Positions 9,380 to 18,150 of a stretch of DNA of 64,000 bases are shown in pieces. This DNA is from Clostridia bacterium (GTDB lineage: Bacteria > Bacillota > Clostridia > Oscillospirales > Acutalibacteraceae). The position numbers were made by a program, and so were the translations under genes. Each line of letters begins with the position of its first letter. Position 1 is the stretch's first letter. The stretch is taken from assembly GCA_017452785.1 (NCBI GenBank), contig JAFTLT010000006.1, positions 1 to 64,000 of the forward strand. The letters run 5' to 3'. Below the pieces are notes generated by a model. It did no database searches. It was not told where the DNA came from and saw nothing but the letters and a program-made list of their open reading frames with translations.

Positions 9380-11118
9380 TATAGCTTCTCCTTTCCTGTA
9401 TAGTTTTCAAGCTTCTGCTGAGCTGTCCACAGCTTATGATAATGTGAATGCTTTTCCAAAAGCTCACTGTGAGTACCGCTTTCTCTTACTGTGCCTTTAT
9501 CAAGAACATAAATGTTATGAGCATTTTTTACATTTGCAAGACGGTGGGAAATAAGGATTACCGTCTTGGTTTTGGCAAGAGTATGGATAAGCTCCATAAT
9601 GTCATTTTCGCTCTCAACATCGATGTTTGAAGTCGCTTCATCGAAGATATATATAGGTGATGAGTGAAGTATTGCACGGGCAAGAGCAAGTCTCTGACAC
9701 TGACCGCCGGAGAAGTTACTGCCTTTTTCTTTTAACTCGGTATCAAGACCTTTTTCGCTTTTAAGAAAAGATGCAAGCTTTACTTTTTCAAGTACGCTCC
9801 AAAGCTCGTTATCACTTGCAAAGGGATTACCCATAAGAAGATTATCCCTTACAGTACCTTTGAAAAGATAACTGTTATGACCAATATAGGTTATATGTTT
9901 CATCAGGGCTTCTTCTTTGATGTCGGAAAGTTCAACATAACCGAGAGTTACGCTTCCACCGTAATTTTTATTTCTGCCCATAAGAATTGAAGCAACTGTT
10001 GATTTGCCGCATCCGCTTTCACCGACAATGGCAGTAAAGCTGTTTTCGGGAAATCTCATGGAAATGCCGTGAAGTATTTCTCTGTCTTCGGTATAAGAAA
10101 AGGTCAGATTATTGATTGCTATATCCTTGCTGACAAGGGGAATTTCTTCTGAGGGAGCTTCACTTTCTTCAAGGTCGATAAGGCGGAAAATCTTATCACT
10201 TGCTGCCATACCGTTCATAGCGATATGGAAGAATGAGCCGAGCTGCCTCATCGGGATAAAGAAATCAGCTGAAAGGAGAATGATAAGAAGACAGCCCCAA
10301 AGGCTGAGATTGCCGTTTTTGAACTGACTTACGGAAATGATAATACCGAGAGCTGCGCCTGCATATGCAATAAGATCCATAATGGTAATGGAATTAAGCT
10401 GCATTGTCAGAACCTTCATAGTGATTTTTCTGAACTTTTCAGCCTGCTCATTCATCTGCTCATTTTTATATTCATCTGCAGAATAAATTTTCAGAGTTGT
10501 AAGTCCCTGAAGGTTTTCAAGGAAGGTATCACCGAGGGCAGTGTACTGTCCCCAATATTTTGAAAGAAGTTTTTTTGCCCAACGCTGAATTGCCACAATT
10601 GTTACAGGTATAAGCGGTACACATATAAGAAGAACTACCGCACAGGGGAAACTTATAAAGCTCATCACAGCAAACAATGTCAGGGGAGCGAGCATTGCGT
10701 AAAAGAACTGAGGCAGATAAGCTCCGAAATAGGTTTCAAGCTGATCAACACCTTCGGTGGCAACCTGAATTACCTCTGAGGTCTGCACCTTTTCATTATA
10801 AGCCGCACCGATTTTAAGAAGCTTTGAGTATATCATTTCACGAAGCTTAAGCTTTACTGACTTAGAGGAAAGATAACCCATTCTGCTTGAGCCGATGGCA
10901 CAGATAAATCTGACAATAAGTGCAGTCACAGTTGCCGCAAGAGCAGTTGTCACATTTTCTTTTGTAATATTGTTTTCAAAAACATCACTTAAAAGCTTTG
11001 TTATGCTTGCCATCATTGTGATATTGGATGCAAGTCCCACCCACTGAAATATGACATTTCCGGCTACATATTTTTTGCTTTCGCTTACCTGAGAAATCAG
11101 GCGTTTATTTATCATCAT
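9379..11118 (-). CDS. ABC exporter half-transporter, CydD-like
   Basis: Partner half-transporter of 579 residues with six N-terminal membrane segments and a C-terminal ATPase: Walker A GESGCGKST, signature FSGGQCQRLALARA, Walker B IYIFDEATSNID, H-loop SHRLA. The start at 11118 is set by AGGAG 10 nt upstream; this makes the gene overlap the NEAT gene by 14 nt. Substrate is not readable from sequence. It is co-transcribed with the NEAT gene from the operator-rich promoter at 12012-12039. Confidence 0.86.
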   Translation of the reverse strand: MMINKRLISQVSESKKYVAGNVIFQWVGLASNITMMASITKLLSDVFENNITKENVTTALAATVTALIVRFICAIGSSRMGYLSSKSVKLKLREMIYSKLLKIGAAYNEKVQTSEVIQVATEGVDQLETYFGAYLPQFFYAMLAPLTLFAVMSFISFPCAVVLLICVPLIPVTIVAIQRWAKKLLSKYWGQYTALGDTFLENLQGLTTLKIYSADEYKNEQMNEQAEKFRKITMKVLTMQLNSITIMDLIAYAGAALGIIISVSQFKNGNLSLWGCLLIILLSADFFIPMRQLGSFFHIAMNGMAASDKIFRLIDLEESEAPSEEIPLVSKDIAINNLTFSYTEDREILHGISMRFPENSFTAIVGESGCGKSTVASILMGRNKNYGGSVTLGYVELSDIKEEALMKHITYIGHNSYLFKGTVRDNLLMGNPFASDNELWSVLEKVKLASFLKSEKGLDTELKEKGSNFSGGQCQRLALARAILHSSPIYIFDEATSNIDVESENDIMELIHTLAKTKTVILISHRLANVKNAHNIYVLDKGTVRESGTHSELLEKHSHYHKLWTAQQKLENYTGKEKL

Positions 11119-11866
11119 TTTTAATTTTCTCCTTTGAGTCATCATAGATTAAGAGCAAGGTTAACATAACTGCGGCACCAATAACAAGCAGAATAAATAC
11201 AAAAGACGGAATACCTTTGCTGTCAGCTTCTTCTTTTGCTGTTTCGTTTACATATACAGTAGTTTCTTCATATGTACTCTGTACAGTTGGTACTGTTGTT
11301 TCTGCAAGCGTTGGCTGAGTTGTTACTGTTGTTGTATCAGCTACGGCAGCAGTGGGTTCTGTCACCAATACTGTTGTAGCTTCAGGTGCTTTGTCAGATG
11401 CAGTTGTTTCCCCTTCGGAAATCTTGACAGCTTTACTGTAATCTATTCTGAGTCTTGCTGAAGGTGACATAGGCATAACCGGTACGCTGAACTGAAGACC
11501 AATATCACCGTCAGCCATTACTGGAATTTCAAAGCCCTGTTTATATGTTTCACCTGCAATCTTAACATCGCTGACAGGCTGTCCTTTTGCCACATCGCCC
11601 TCAAGTGAGCCGTTTATGTAATATGAAAACTCAATACCCTTCATATCGGTTGTAAGCAGTATAGTCACAGTCCTCTTACCCTTTTCAATTTCAAGCAAAG
11701 CAGTCTGAGCTACATATTTATTGCCGAAAGACTCCTTATCATCTTCCTTATGCATAAGGACTACGGGTACTTCGTAAGTACCGTCAGATAAATCGGTTGC
11801 AGCTGCACAAAGAGGCAGAGACATAAGCATAAAAAGAGTGATAATAACGGATAAAAATTTTTTCAT
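11105..11866 (-). CDS. NEAT-domain-like surface protein, membrane anchored
   Basis: Secreted protein of 253 residues. Seen: signal peptide (1-23), a NEAT-type domain (about 25-150) beginning DLSDGTYEVPVVLMH, with ESFGNK, a middle DMKGIEFSYYINGSLEG strand pair and ending RLRIDYSKAV; then a Thr/Pro/Glu-rich linker (about 160-215) and one membrane helix near 222-242 with a charged tail. NEAT domains bind heme or hemoproteins at Gram-positive surfaces. No LPxTG sorting motif is present; the helix is the likely anchor. GGAGG lies 7 nt before the ATG. First gene of the five-gene operon. Confidence 0.78.
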   Translation of the reverse strand: MKKFLSVIITLFMLMSLPLCAAATDLSDGTYEVPVVLMHKEDDKESFGNKYVAQTALLEIEKGKRTVTILLTTDMKGIEFSYYINGSLEGDVAKGQPVSDVKIAGETYKQGFEIPVMADGDIGLQFSVPVMPMSPSARLRIDYSKAVKISEGETTASDKAPEATTVLVTEPTAAVADTTTVTTQPTLAETTVPTVQSTYEETTVYVNETAKEEADSKGIPSFVFILLVIGAAVMLTLLLIYDDSKEKIKNDDK

Positions 11867-11918
11867 ATAAAGGCCTCCATATTATTAGTCAGCACTAACT
11901 GAACGCTTAACAAAAGCA

Positions 11919-12010
11919 GTTAGCAAAAGCTAACTTCAATCGCAAAAACATTGTTAGCCGTAGCTAACCAACATAACAAAATATACAGTTAGCTATTGCT
12001 AACTGTATAT
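11919..12010 (-). promoter_or_regulatory. Three copies of palindromic operator GTTAGC-N4-GCTAAC
   Basis: Perfect copies at 11919-11934, 11953-11968 and 11988-12003; the last extends to 13-bp arms (11981-11993/11998-12010). Centres are 34 and 35 bp apart. The copy nearest the promoter covers the expected transcription start, so binding would block transcription. The half-site resembles DtxR/IdeR-type iron-repressor sites. The 11881-11900 segment holds a weaker, differently spaced variant. Confidence 0.8.
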
Positions 12011-12011
12011 T

Positions 12012-12039
12012 ATTATAATTATTTTTAATTATTTGTCAA
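12012..12039 (-). promoter_or_regulatory. Promoter of NEAT/ABC operon
   Basis: TTGACA (12039-12034) and TATAAT (12017-12012) with a 16-nt spacer, directly before the first palindromic operator. Confidence 0.82.
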
Positions 12040-12132
12040 TATTTTTGCCACTAAAAAAGATGCTTTAAGTCATAATTTTTAACTCAAATCCATGCAGCCT
12101 TATTAACAAATCATGCACCAAATAAACCAAGT

Positions 12133-12156
12133 CGGCAGAGCACCTGAGCTCTGCCG
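12133..12156 (-). terminator. Hairpin after second esterase gene
   Basis: CGGCAGAGC (12133-12141) pairs with GCTCTGCCG (12148-12156). The following minus-strand stretch is only moderately T-rich (ACTTGGTTTATTT). Confidence 0.6.
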
Positions 12157-12163
12157 CTTATTG

Positions 12164-13222
12164 TTATTTAAAGAGTATTTCAATAAACTTAAGAATGAAT
12201 TTGAAAATCTTATTTATAGATTCAAGAACCGATGTTGAGGGCACCTCCACCTCAGGCTCTTTATCTTCATCCTCGTCATTGCCACCTATCACTCCGTCAA
12301 GACTCTGACTTGAAAGCCACGACAAGAAGCTGTCATTGACAGTCAGTGACACAGCCTCGCCATTGCCGTTAAGTGTTATCATGTTACTGTAAAGCTTTCC
12401 GTTATTCATAATAAGGTCGTGCGCAACAGCGTCCCATGAGTTATGCTGAAAAACAGAATAAATCGGGTCAAGCACAGGTGTGATACCGTTTGGGTTGACA
12501 AGAGGAGAAATGAAATATGTCCAACGGTTCAAATCCTTGCAAGAGGAATTGGTCTTCCAGTAATTCCACATATTGGTTGCAATAGCATGTGCATTGAGGC
12601 TTGTGTTTATGTAGTCACTTCTGCAGGTAAACATCCAAATGGGAGTATCCTTGAGGGCTTTAAGATCTGAGTTTGATGGATTATAAACGGAAGACATAGG
12701 GAATATGGCAGCAAAATATCCGGGATATGCTGCTGCAAGTCTGATAGTACCCTTGCCACCCATTGAAAAGCCTCCGAGATAAATACGACTCGTGTCAATA
12801 TTCTTCTTATACTTAGAAACAAACTGGTCAATAGATTTCTTCAAATCACTGACCGGGCCGTTCCATGCCATATCAAGCTGTAGTGTCGGGTCACGGGGCA
12901 GGAAAATAAATGCTCCGCCTGTGCCCTTGATTTTTGCCTGATACTCTTCACTTGACCAGAGAGCAACCTCGCAGTTTTCAAGCTGATAACGTTTGTAGTC
13001 ACCTGAGAACTGACCATGAAGCCAGATTATCAGAGGATATTTTGTTGTGTCACTTGTTTTTTTGACCGGTGTATAGTAAACATAGTCAAAATTATTTTTG
13101 CCGTCTGCAAACTGTGATTCAAGCGCTTCCAGTCCTTCATTTACACTCATTGCCGAAGCAGTAAAAGTAAAACAGGAAACAGTCATCAGTAAGCATATTA
13201 AAAGTGATATTGTTTTTTTCAC
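12164..13222 (-). CDS. Secreted esterase-like hydrolase, paralogue of 199-1248
   Basis: Exported alpha/beta-hydrolase of 352 residues. Seen: signal peptide beginning with KKTISLLICLL, WLHG near 67-70, elbow GFSMG with Ser about 153, and a His in QHNSWDAVAHDL. The start is a GTG at 13222 with AAGGAGG 7 nt upstream; the longer ATG frame has no ribosome site. The C-terminus is a strongly acidic linker (GGNDEDEDKEPEVEV) followed by a hydrophobic-basic helix INKIFKFILKFIEILFK. Same family as the esterase at the left end, and the same kind of tail. Likely acts on ester-linked side chains of glycans; substrate is inference. Confidence 0.82.
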   Translation of the reverse strand: MKKTISLLICLLMTVSCFTFTASAMSVNEGLEALESQFADGKNNFDYVYYTPVKKTSDTTKYPLIIWLHGQFSGDYKRYQLENCEVALWSSEEYQAKIKGTGGAFIFLPRDPTLQLDMAWNGPVSDLKKSIDQFVSKYKKNIDTSRIYLGGFSMGGKGTIRLAAAYPGYFAAIFPMSSVYNPSNSDLKALKDTPIWMFTCRSDYINTSLNAHAIATNMWNYWKTNSSCKDLNRWTYFISPLVNPNGITPVLDPIYSVFQHNSWDAVAHDLIMNNGKLYSNMITLNGNGEAVSLTVNDSFLSWLSSQSLDGVIGGNDEDEDKEPEVEVPSTSVLESINKIFKFILKFIEILFK

Positions 13223-13361
13223 AGTCCGGCCTCCTTCAAGCATATTTTTTAAGTTTCTACAATTATACATTTATTTTTCTGATAAATCAATGTACAAATC
13301 TTTAAATATTATTACATTATCTTTTCACATTTTGTTGTTTTCACATAATCCGACATAAAAA

Positions 13362-13387
13362 TAAAAAAGCCCGTACAAGACGGACTT
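13362..13387 (-). terminator. Terminator of tspO
   Basis: Near-perfect 8-bp stem (13367-13374/13380-13387, one mismatch) overlapping the stop codon, followed on the minus strand by a run of T. Confidence 0.7.
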
Positions 13388-13859
13388 ATCTGTTAAGCAT
13401 CCACACCATATAGTTTAACACTCCTGCAAAGCTGACCCATAAAAGATATGGTATCTGTAAATATGCCGCAATCTTATCTGTCTTTGAAAAGACTATAATC
13501 ATAAGCAGAATGAGTACCGACAAAAAAATCAGCCAGAAAAAAGCAAGACCGTAAGCCTGCAGATTAAAGAAAAGAAGACTCCATATAAAATTAGCTGCAA
13601 GCTGCAGCACATAAATAAGCAGTCCCCTGCTTCTGTGTACGCTCACCGGTGAAAGATAAATCCTTGCAGAGCTTATGCCCATAAGTAGAAACAAAATAGT
13701 CCACACAATCGGAAAAACAATATCCGGCGGAGTAAACGCAGGCTTTTCCGCCATTTTGTAATTTTCCATACCCATATTAGTAAGCAGTGCAGACACTCCG
13801 CCAACACCCAAAGCTATAAGCAGAGAAACAGCATAGGTTTTTATTTTGCTTTTATTCAT
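13386..13859 (-). CDS. tspO: TspO/MBR family membrane protein
   Basis: Five-helix membrane protein of 157 residues of the tryptophan-rich sensory protein family, which binds porphyrins and related ligands. Seen: five hydrophobic segments, the conserved KPAFTPPDIVFPIVWT motif after helix 1, ANFIWSLLFF and the final WVSFAGVLNYMVWMLN. The ATG at 13859 follows GGGGTGAT; a GTG three codons earlier is inside that ribosome site. It is transcribed alone, with its own terminator. The porphyrin link may tie to the NEAT operon nearby, but the two are separate units. Confidence 0.93.
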   Translation of the reverse strand: MNKSKIKTYAVSLLIALGVGGVSALLTNMGMENYKMAEKPAFTPPDIVFPIVWTILFLLMGISSARIYLSPVSVHRSRGLLIYVLQLAANFIWSLLFFNLQAYGLAFFWLIFLSVLILLMIIVFSKTDKIAAYLQIPYLLWVSFAGVLNYMVWMLNR

Positions 13860-13941
13860 ATTTATCACCCCATATATCTTATGGATAAATCAATGTCTTT
13901 ATTCACAAACTAAAAACATACATTAACCGAGGAGTAAGTTT

Positions 13942-14928
13942 ATGAAAATATTGTTTTATGACACCAAGCCCTATGACAGAGAGTCCTTTGAAAGAGTAAT
14001 GCCGGAATATGAGGATGTAACCGTTGACTTTCTTAAAACAGATATATCACATCGCACGGTGTACCTTGCCAAAGGCTACGATGCCGTCTGCGTTTTTGTT
14101 GCATCTGATGTGAATGAAAAAATTGTACGCAGCTTAGCCGAACTGGGTGTTAAGCTCATTCTTCTTCGCTGTGCAGGCTATAATAATGTCTGCATTGAAG
14201 CAGCAAAGCAGCATGGCATAACCGTTATGCGTGTGCCGGGATATTCACCCGAAGCTGTAGCCGAGCATGCTCTTGCTCTGGCATTTGCTGTTAACCGACA
14301 TATCCACAAGGCTTATATCAAGGTGCGTGAAAACAATTTCAGCCTTGTGGGGCTTACAGGCAACAACTTTCACGGAAAAACTGCCGGAATTATAGGCATG
14401 GGTAAAATAGGTGCAGCCATGGCAAAAAGCTGCCATGGAATAGGCATGAAGGTTATTGCTTATGATTTGCACGAAAGCACTGATTTATCCTTTGTGGAAT
14501 ATGTGAGCCTCAATGAGCTTTTCAGCCGCAGTGATCTGATTTCGCTTCACTGCCCCCTGACAAAGGACACATATCATATGATTGACATTGAAGCAATAAA
14601 TAAAATGAAAGACAATGTTATTCTCGTCAACACCTCAAGAGGTGCTCTCATAAGCTCCGAGGACTTAATCAAAGGAATCCGTCAGCATAAATTTGCAGGT
14701 GTGGGTCTGGATGTTTATGAGGAAGAGGACGAAAATGTCTTTGAAAACCGTGAAGACGATATTTTAGAAAACTCAATAACGGCAAGGCTGCTTTCATTCC
14801 CAAATGTAATAATCACATCTCATCAGGGATTTCTCACAGAAGAAGCTCTTGAAGCAATAAGCAAAACTACCCTTGAAAATGCAAAGAGTTTTAAGGAAGG
14901 CACACCGATAAAAGAAAATATGGTGTAA
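13942..14928 (+). CDS. D-2-hydroxyacid (D-lactate) dehydrogenase
   Basis: NAD-dependent D-2-hydroxyacid dehydrogenase of 328 residues; closest in pattern to D-lactate dehydrogenases that regenerate NAD from pyruvate in fermentation. Seen: Rossmann loop GMGKIGAAM, NAD-site Asp in AYDLHES, catalytic Arg in NTSRGAL, Glu in GLDVYEEE, and His in TSHQGFLTEEAL (about 294). GAGGAG precedes the ATG. It stands alone, ending in a shared hairpin with the convergent tsaD. Other 2-hydroxyacids are possible substrates. Confidence 0.92.
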   Translation: MKILFYDTKPYDRESFERVMPEYEDVTVDFLKTDISHRTVYLAKGYDAVCVFVASDVNEKIVRSLAELGVKLILLRCAGYNNVCIEAAKQHGITVMRVPGYSPEAVAEHALALAFAVNRHIHKAYIKVRENNFSLVGLTGNNFHGKTAGIIGMGKIGAAMAKSCHGIGMKVIAYDLHESTDLSFVEYVSLNELFSRSDLISLHCPLTKDTYHMIDIEAINKMKDNVILVNTSRGALISSEDLIKGIRQHKFAGVGLDVYEEEDENVFENREDDILENSITARLLSFPNVIITSHQGFLTEEALEAISKTTLENAKSFKEGTPIKENMV

Positions 14929-14969
14929 AAATGTCCAAAACAGAATTCGCCTTTTCTGTTATAAAAGCT

Positions 14970-15010
14970 CGGCAGGCCACTACCAATAAGAAAGTGCCTG
15001 CCGTTTATTT
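14970..15010. terminator. Terminator between ldh-like gene and tsaD
   Basis: CGGCAGG-c-CACT pairs with AGTGCCTGCCG, with one bulged base; TTTATTT follows on the plus strand and AGCTTTTAT on the minus strand. Probably used in both directions. Confidence 0.78.
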
Positions 15011-15077
15011 AATACCAATGAGACTTGCTGTCGCTGAACTTTATCTGTGCACAAATCAGTTAAGAGTGACGGTAAAA

Positions 15078-16106
15078 TCACACCATTGCTGATTGCTGAT
15101 TTTCTTCAATGCTTTTGCCTGCAAATGCGTTGAGCTCAAGACCTGCAACATTTCCGCTGAGATATTCATAGTAGCCCTGAGAGCCAACCATAACTGCATT
15201 GTCTCCGCAAAGAGACAGCTCAGGCAGATAAAGCTTCCAGCCGTGATTTCGGCAGAGTACCTCAACATCATGTCGAAGCACACTGTTAGCTGAAACGCCG
15301 CCTGCAAGCACAAGTGTCTTATATCCCGTGTCAAGCATTGCCTTTTCCGTGTTTTTAATAAGGCAATTTGATACTGCCTTCATAAATGATGCACCCAAAT
15401 CAGCCTTGTTTATTTCCTCACCCTTTTGCGAAGCGTTGTGAATTGTGTTTATGACACTGGTTTTAAGACCTGAAAAGCTGAAATCGTAAGGACAGCCCTC
15501 AACCTTAGGTGTGGGGAATTTGAAGGCAGTGCTGTCGCCGTCTTTGGCAAGCTTATCCATATTAAGTCCGCCGGGGTAAGGTATACCCATGGTTCTTGCG
15601 GCTTTATCGAGAGCTTCGCCTGCAGCATCATCTCTTGTTCTGCCTATCACTCTGAAATCCGTGTAATCCTTAACCTCAACCATCATTGTGTTTCCGCCAC
15701 TGACAACAAGGCAGAAAAAGGGAGGCTTCAAATCCTGATGAGTTATATAGTTAGCGGCAATATGCGAACGCAGGTGGTGCACGGGCACAAGAGGAAGACC
15801 CTTGGCATAGGAAAGACCCTTGGCATAGTTGACACCAACAAGTAATGCGCCTATAAGTCCCGGAGCATAGGTCACAGCAACAGCGTCAATGCTGTCAAGG
15901 CTGCACCCGGCATCTTCCAGTGCCTTAGCCACAACGCCGCTTATTGCCTCGGCGTGACGGCGTGATGCAATTTCAGGCACAACACCACCATAAATTTTAT
16001 GCTCTGCAACCTGAGATGCCACCACATTTGAAAGCACCTTTCTTCCGTTTTCAACTACACTTGCCGCAGTCTCGTCGCAGGATGATTCTATAGCTAAAAT
16101 TTTCAT
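15078..16106 (-). CDS. tsaD: tRNA N6-adenosine threonylcarbamoyltransferase TsaD
   Basis: Catalytic subunit for universal t6A37 modification of ANN-decoding tRNAs. 342 residues from the chosen start. Seen: MKILAIESSCDETAASVV, the metal-binding HHLRSHIAA, SGGNTMMVEV and the C-terminal LAGGVSANSVLR. The ATG at 16106 has GAGG 10 nt upstream; an ATG at 16115 overlaps the previous stop but is too close to the ribosome site. It is coupled to the RimI-fusion gene, a common neighbour. tsaB and tsaE are not beside it. Confidence 0.96.
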   Translation of the reverse strand: MKILAIESSCDETAASVVENGRKVLSNVVASQVAEHKIYGGVVPEIASRRHAEAISGVVAKALEDAGCSLDSIDAVAVTYAPGLIGALLVGVNYAKGLSYAKGLPLVPVHHLRSHIAANYITHQDLKPPFFCLVVSGGNTMMVEVKDYTDFRVIGRTRDDAAGEALDKAARTMGIPYPGGLNMDKLAKDGDSTAFKFPTPKVEGCPYDFSFSGLKTSVINTIHNASQKGEEINKADLGASFMKAVSNCLIKNTEKAMLDTGYKTLVLAGGVSANSVLRHDVEVLCRNHGWKLYLPELSLCGDNAVMVGSQGYYEYLSGNVAGLELNAFAGKSIEENQQSAMV

Positions 16107-16111
16107 CTTTC

Positions 16112-16960
16112 TCATTCCTCATTAAAAGTTTTTGTCATAATAAGAGCGTTTTCCACAGGGGCACGGTAAAAGTTTTTCCTTTCGCCCTGAGAGATATATC
16201 CGTGTTTTTCATAAAGCTTTATTGCAGGTGTGTTGCTGACTCTCACCTCAAGGGAAATAAAAGCACAGCCCTCTTCTGCTGCTCTTGCTTCTGCAAAGCT
16301 CAGCAGTGCATCTGCAACACCCTTTTGCCTGAAGCTATTTTTAACCGCCACATTTGCAATATAGCATTCATCAAGCACTATATGCATACCCATATATCCG
16401 ACTGTTACACCTGCTATTTTTGCAGTAAAAAATCTTGCGCCTTCATTTTTCAGTTCACTTTTTATGCCTTCTTCGCTCCACGGCTCACTGAAGCATTCCT
16501 TTTCAATCTGTGCCACAGCAGCCACATCTTTTTTGCTCAGAGGGCAGATTTTTATTTCGAGCAGCTCTGCAACAGCTTTTTCGATTTCATCTCTGCAGTT
16601 TTTGTACGCATTAAGGTCACCGCCGTAAGGGTCGCTTATTCCCCCGCCGAGAATATAAATTTTATCCTCAGGCACCGCCTGACTGATAGCTGCCTTGTGG
16701 CTCCGGGTCATAACAGCATAAAGGTCATATTCCTCTGCCATATATAAGTTGAAGGCTCTTGATCTGTGGCAAGATATATCAATTCCCTTTTCAGCCATTG
16801 CCGCAACAGCATTTTCACTTGCACTGTCACCGCTGAAGGCAGCAATTCCGCAGCTTGAAACCTCAAAGGGCAGGCCACGCCTTTCACATTCGTTTTTCAT
16901 AATCGCCTCAGCCATAGGACTGCGACAGGTGTTTCCCGTGCAAAGGAACAAAATCTTCAT
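16112..16960 (-). CDS. Fusion: YwlE-like arginine phosphatase + RimI acetyltransferase
   Basis: Two-domain protein of 282 residues. Residues 1-145 are a low-molecular-weight phosphatase: P-loop CTGNTCRSPMAE with nucleophile Cys7, and general-acid Asp in DPYGGDL. The Thr after GN (Thr11) is the residue that marks protein-arginine phosphatases of the YwlE type. Residues about 150-282 are a GNAT acetyltransferase of the RimI type (IANVAVKNSFRQKGVADALL, LEVRVSNTPAIKLYEKHGY), which acetylates ribosomal protein S18. The start at 16960 fits the family N-terminus MKILFLCTGNTC, although its ribosome site is weak; 17 upstream codons lack similarity. It lies just before tsaD. A substrate link to McsB 3 kb away is inference. 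Confidence 0.88.
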   Translation of the reverse strand: MKILFLCTGNTCRSPMAEAIMKNECERRGLPFEVSSCGIAAFSGDSASENAVAAMAEKGIDISCHRSRAFNLYMAEEYDLYAVMTRSHKAAISQAVPEDKIYILGGGISDPYGGDLNAYKNCRDEIEKAVAELLEIKICPLSKKDVAAVAQIEKECFSEPWSEEGIKSELKNEGARFFTAKIAGVTVGYMGMHIVLDECYIANVAVKNSFRQKGVADALLSFAEARAAEEGCAFISLEVRVSNTPAIKLYEKHGYISQGERKNFYRAPVENALIMTKTFNEE

Positions 16961-17115
16961 TTCATCTTTTCCAATCTTAACATCATTCATTATATAGTAA
17001 TTCTTTTTCACTCAAAAGTAAAGTTTTTTGCATCAATTTTTATTGAGGATATTTTTTAAATTTGTAAATATTAATATAAAATGCAAGTTTTTTGGTTTAT
17101 ATTTCTTTTTCGTAA

Positions 17116-17140
17116 ATATAGCAAAGTTTCCTTGCTATAT
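17116..17140 (+). promoter_or_regulatory. Inverted repeat overlapping a possible -10 box
   Basis: ATATAGCAA (17116-17124) pairs with TTGCTATAT (17132-17140), running into TATAAT (17139-17144) upstream of the secreted protein gene at 17176. No clear -35 is visible, so the site may bind a regulator. The surrounding 16991-17175 is otherwise AT-rich and featureless. Confidence 0.35.
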
Positions 17141-17175
17141 AATGACTTTATCTGTAATACACGGAGGTATTAATT

Positions 17176-18105
17176 ATGAAAAAAATAATAGCTATACTGC
17201 TTTCAGTGGTATGTATCTTCACAAGCATGGGCATTTCCGTTTCAGCCCTTGACGATGTTGTAGACAGCATTGGCGGTAACATCGGTCTTGAGCCCGACGA
17301 GCCTATCATTTACGGCATTGTTTATGAGATGGAAACTCTTGACGGCGTCTCAGTTCTTTATAAGCCCAGTCCCACTTTCTCATTCTCATCACCCGGTACA
17401 TACACCATTACAAACGATACTCCTCTTGCAGTTGATTATGATTTTGTCTGCTGGGAACACGAAGAAACAGGCAAGCACTATTATGCAGGCGACAAGCTCT
17501 ATATTGACGGTCAGGAAGTTCTTATTGCAGTGTGGAAGCCCAAAACAGACGGACATATCCGCACAACAAGAGTTCTGCTCACAGCTATTGAAGCTCTCAG
17601 AAGAACAATCGGTGCTTTCTTCGGTTTCTATAAGGTTATAGATGATTTCAAGGCTGACCTTGCAGCTCCCAAGCCGACTTATCAGTATTCTTCAATTGAT
17701 TCTCTCGGTGCAGAAATTATCAACATCAATAACGATGACACCTATGCAGAAAATCCCAGAAAGTACACTTTAGTTATCAAATCAGATAAAACCTTTGATG
17801 CTGTTTATGAAACTGTTGATGTTAATTTCTACGGTGACCAGTATCAGGCAATTACCGGCACAGATTATCCCGCATATTTCTCAATAACAACAGACACTAT
17901 GGAATATGACGGTGCACAGTGCCAGTTCATCACCATTTCATTCGTTGACGGTGTGCCTACACCTGCAACAGGCACAAAGCTCACCATCACACTTCCCAAG
18001 GGTCTTCTCAAGTATGACACAGGCGCAGTAAACAGCCAGAATATGCCTGTATATGCTGCTAACGAAGCTTATACACTCGACTTCCTTGTAACAAGCTATG
18101 TATAA
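17176..18105 (+). CDS. Secreted protein with a Listeria-Bacteroides-type repeat
   Basis: Exported protein of 309 residues, function unknown. Seen: signal peptide (1-25), a beta-rich segment FVCWEHEETGKHYYAG ending LIAVWKPKTD that resembles the Listeria/Bacteroides (InlB-type, Flg_new) repeat, then an amphipathic stretch RVLLTAIEALRRTIGAFFGF (about 128-150), then a C-terminal beta-rich domain (about 170-309) that I do not recognise. GGAGG lies upstream of the ATG. No anchor motif at the C-terminus. The internal amphipathic stretch resembles the helices that end other secreted proteins in this window. Perhaps adhesion or glycan binding, but this is a guess. Confidence 0.65.
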   Translation: MKKIIAILLSVVCIFTSMGISVSALDDVVDSIGGNIGLEPDEPIIYGIVYEMETLDGVSVLYKPSPTFSFSSPGTYTITNDTPLAVDYDFVCWEHEETGKHYYAGDKLYIDGQEVLIAVWKPKTDGHIRTTRVLLTAIEALRRTIGAFFGFYKVIDDFKADLAAPKPTYQYSSIDSLGAEIININNDDTYAENPRKYTLVIKSDKTFDAVYETVDVNFYGDQYQAITGTDYPAYFSITTDTMEYDGAQCQFITISFVDGVPTPATGTKLTITLPKGLLKYDTGAVNSQNMPVYAANEAYTLDFLVTSYV

Positions 18106-18150
18106 GGCAAAAGCAGATACCTGATAAAGGAGTATTTCTATAAAGTAAAT

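Noticed and set aside
11881-11900. A fourth iron-type operator copy
   Set aside because: Half-sites are 2 nt apart and carry a mismatch, unlike the N4 spacing of the three clear copies.
16202-16747. A 181-residue plus-strand frame rich in Cys/Phe/His
   Set aside because: Antisense of the phosphatase-RimI fusion; composition typical of a reverse-frame shadow.
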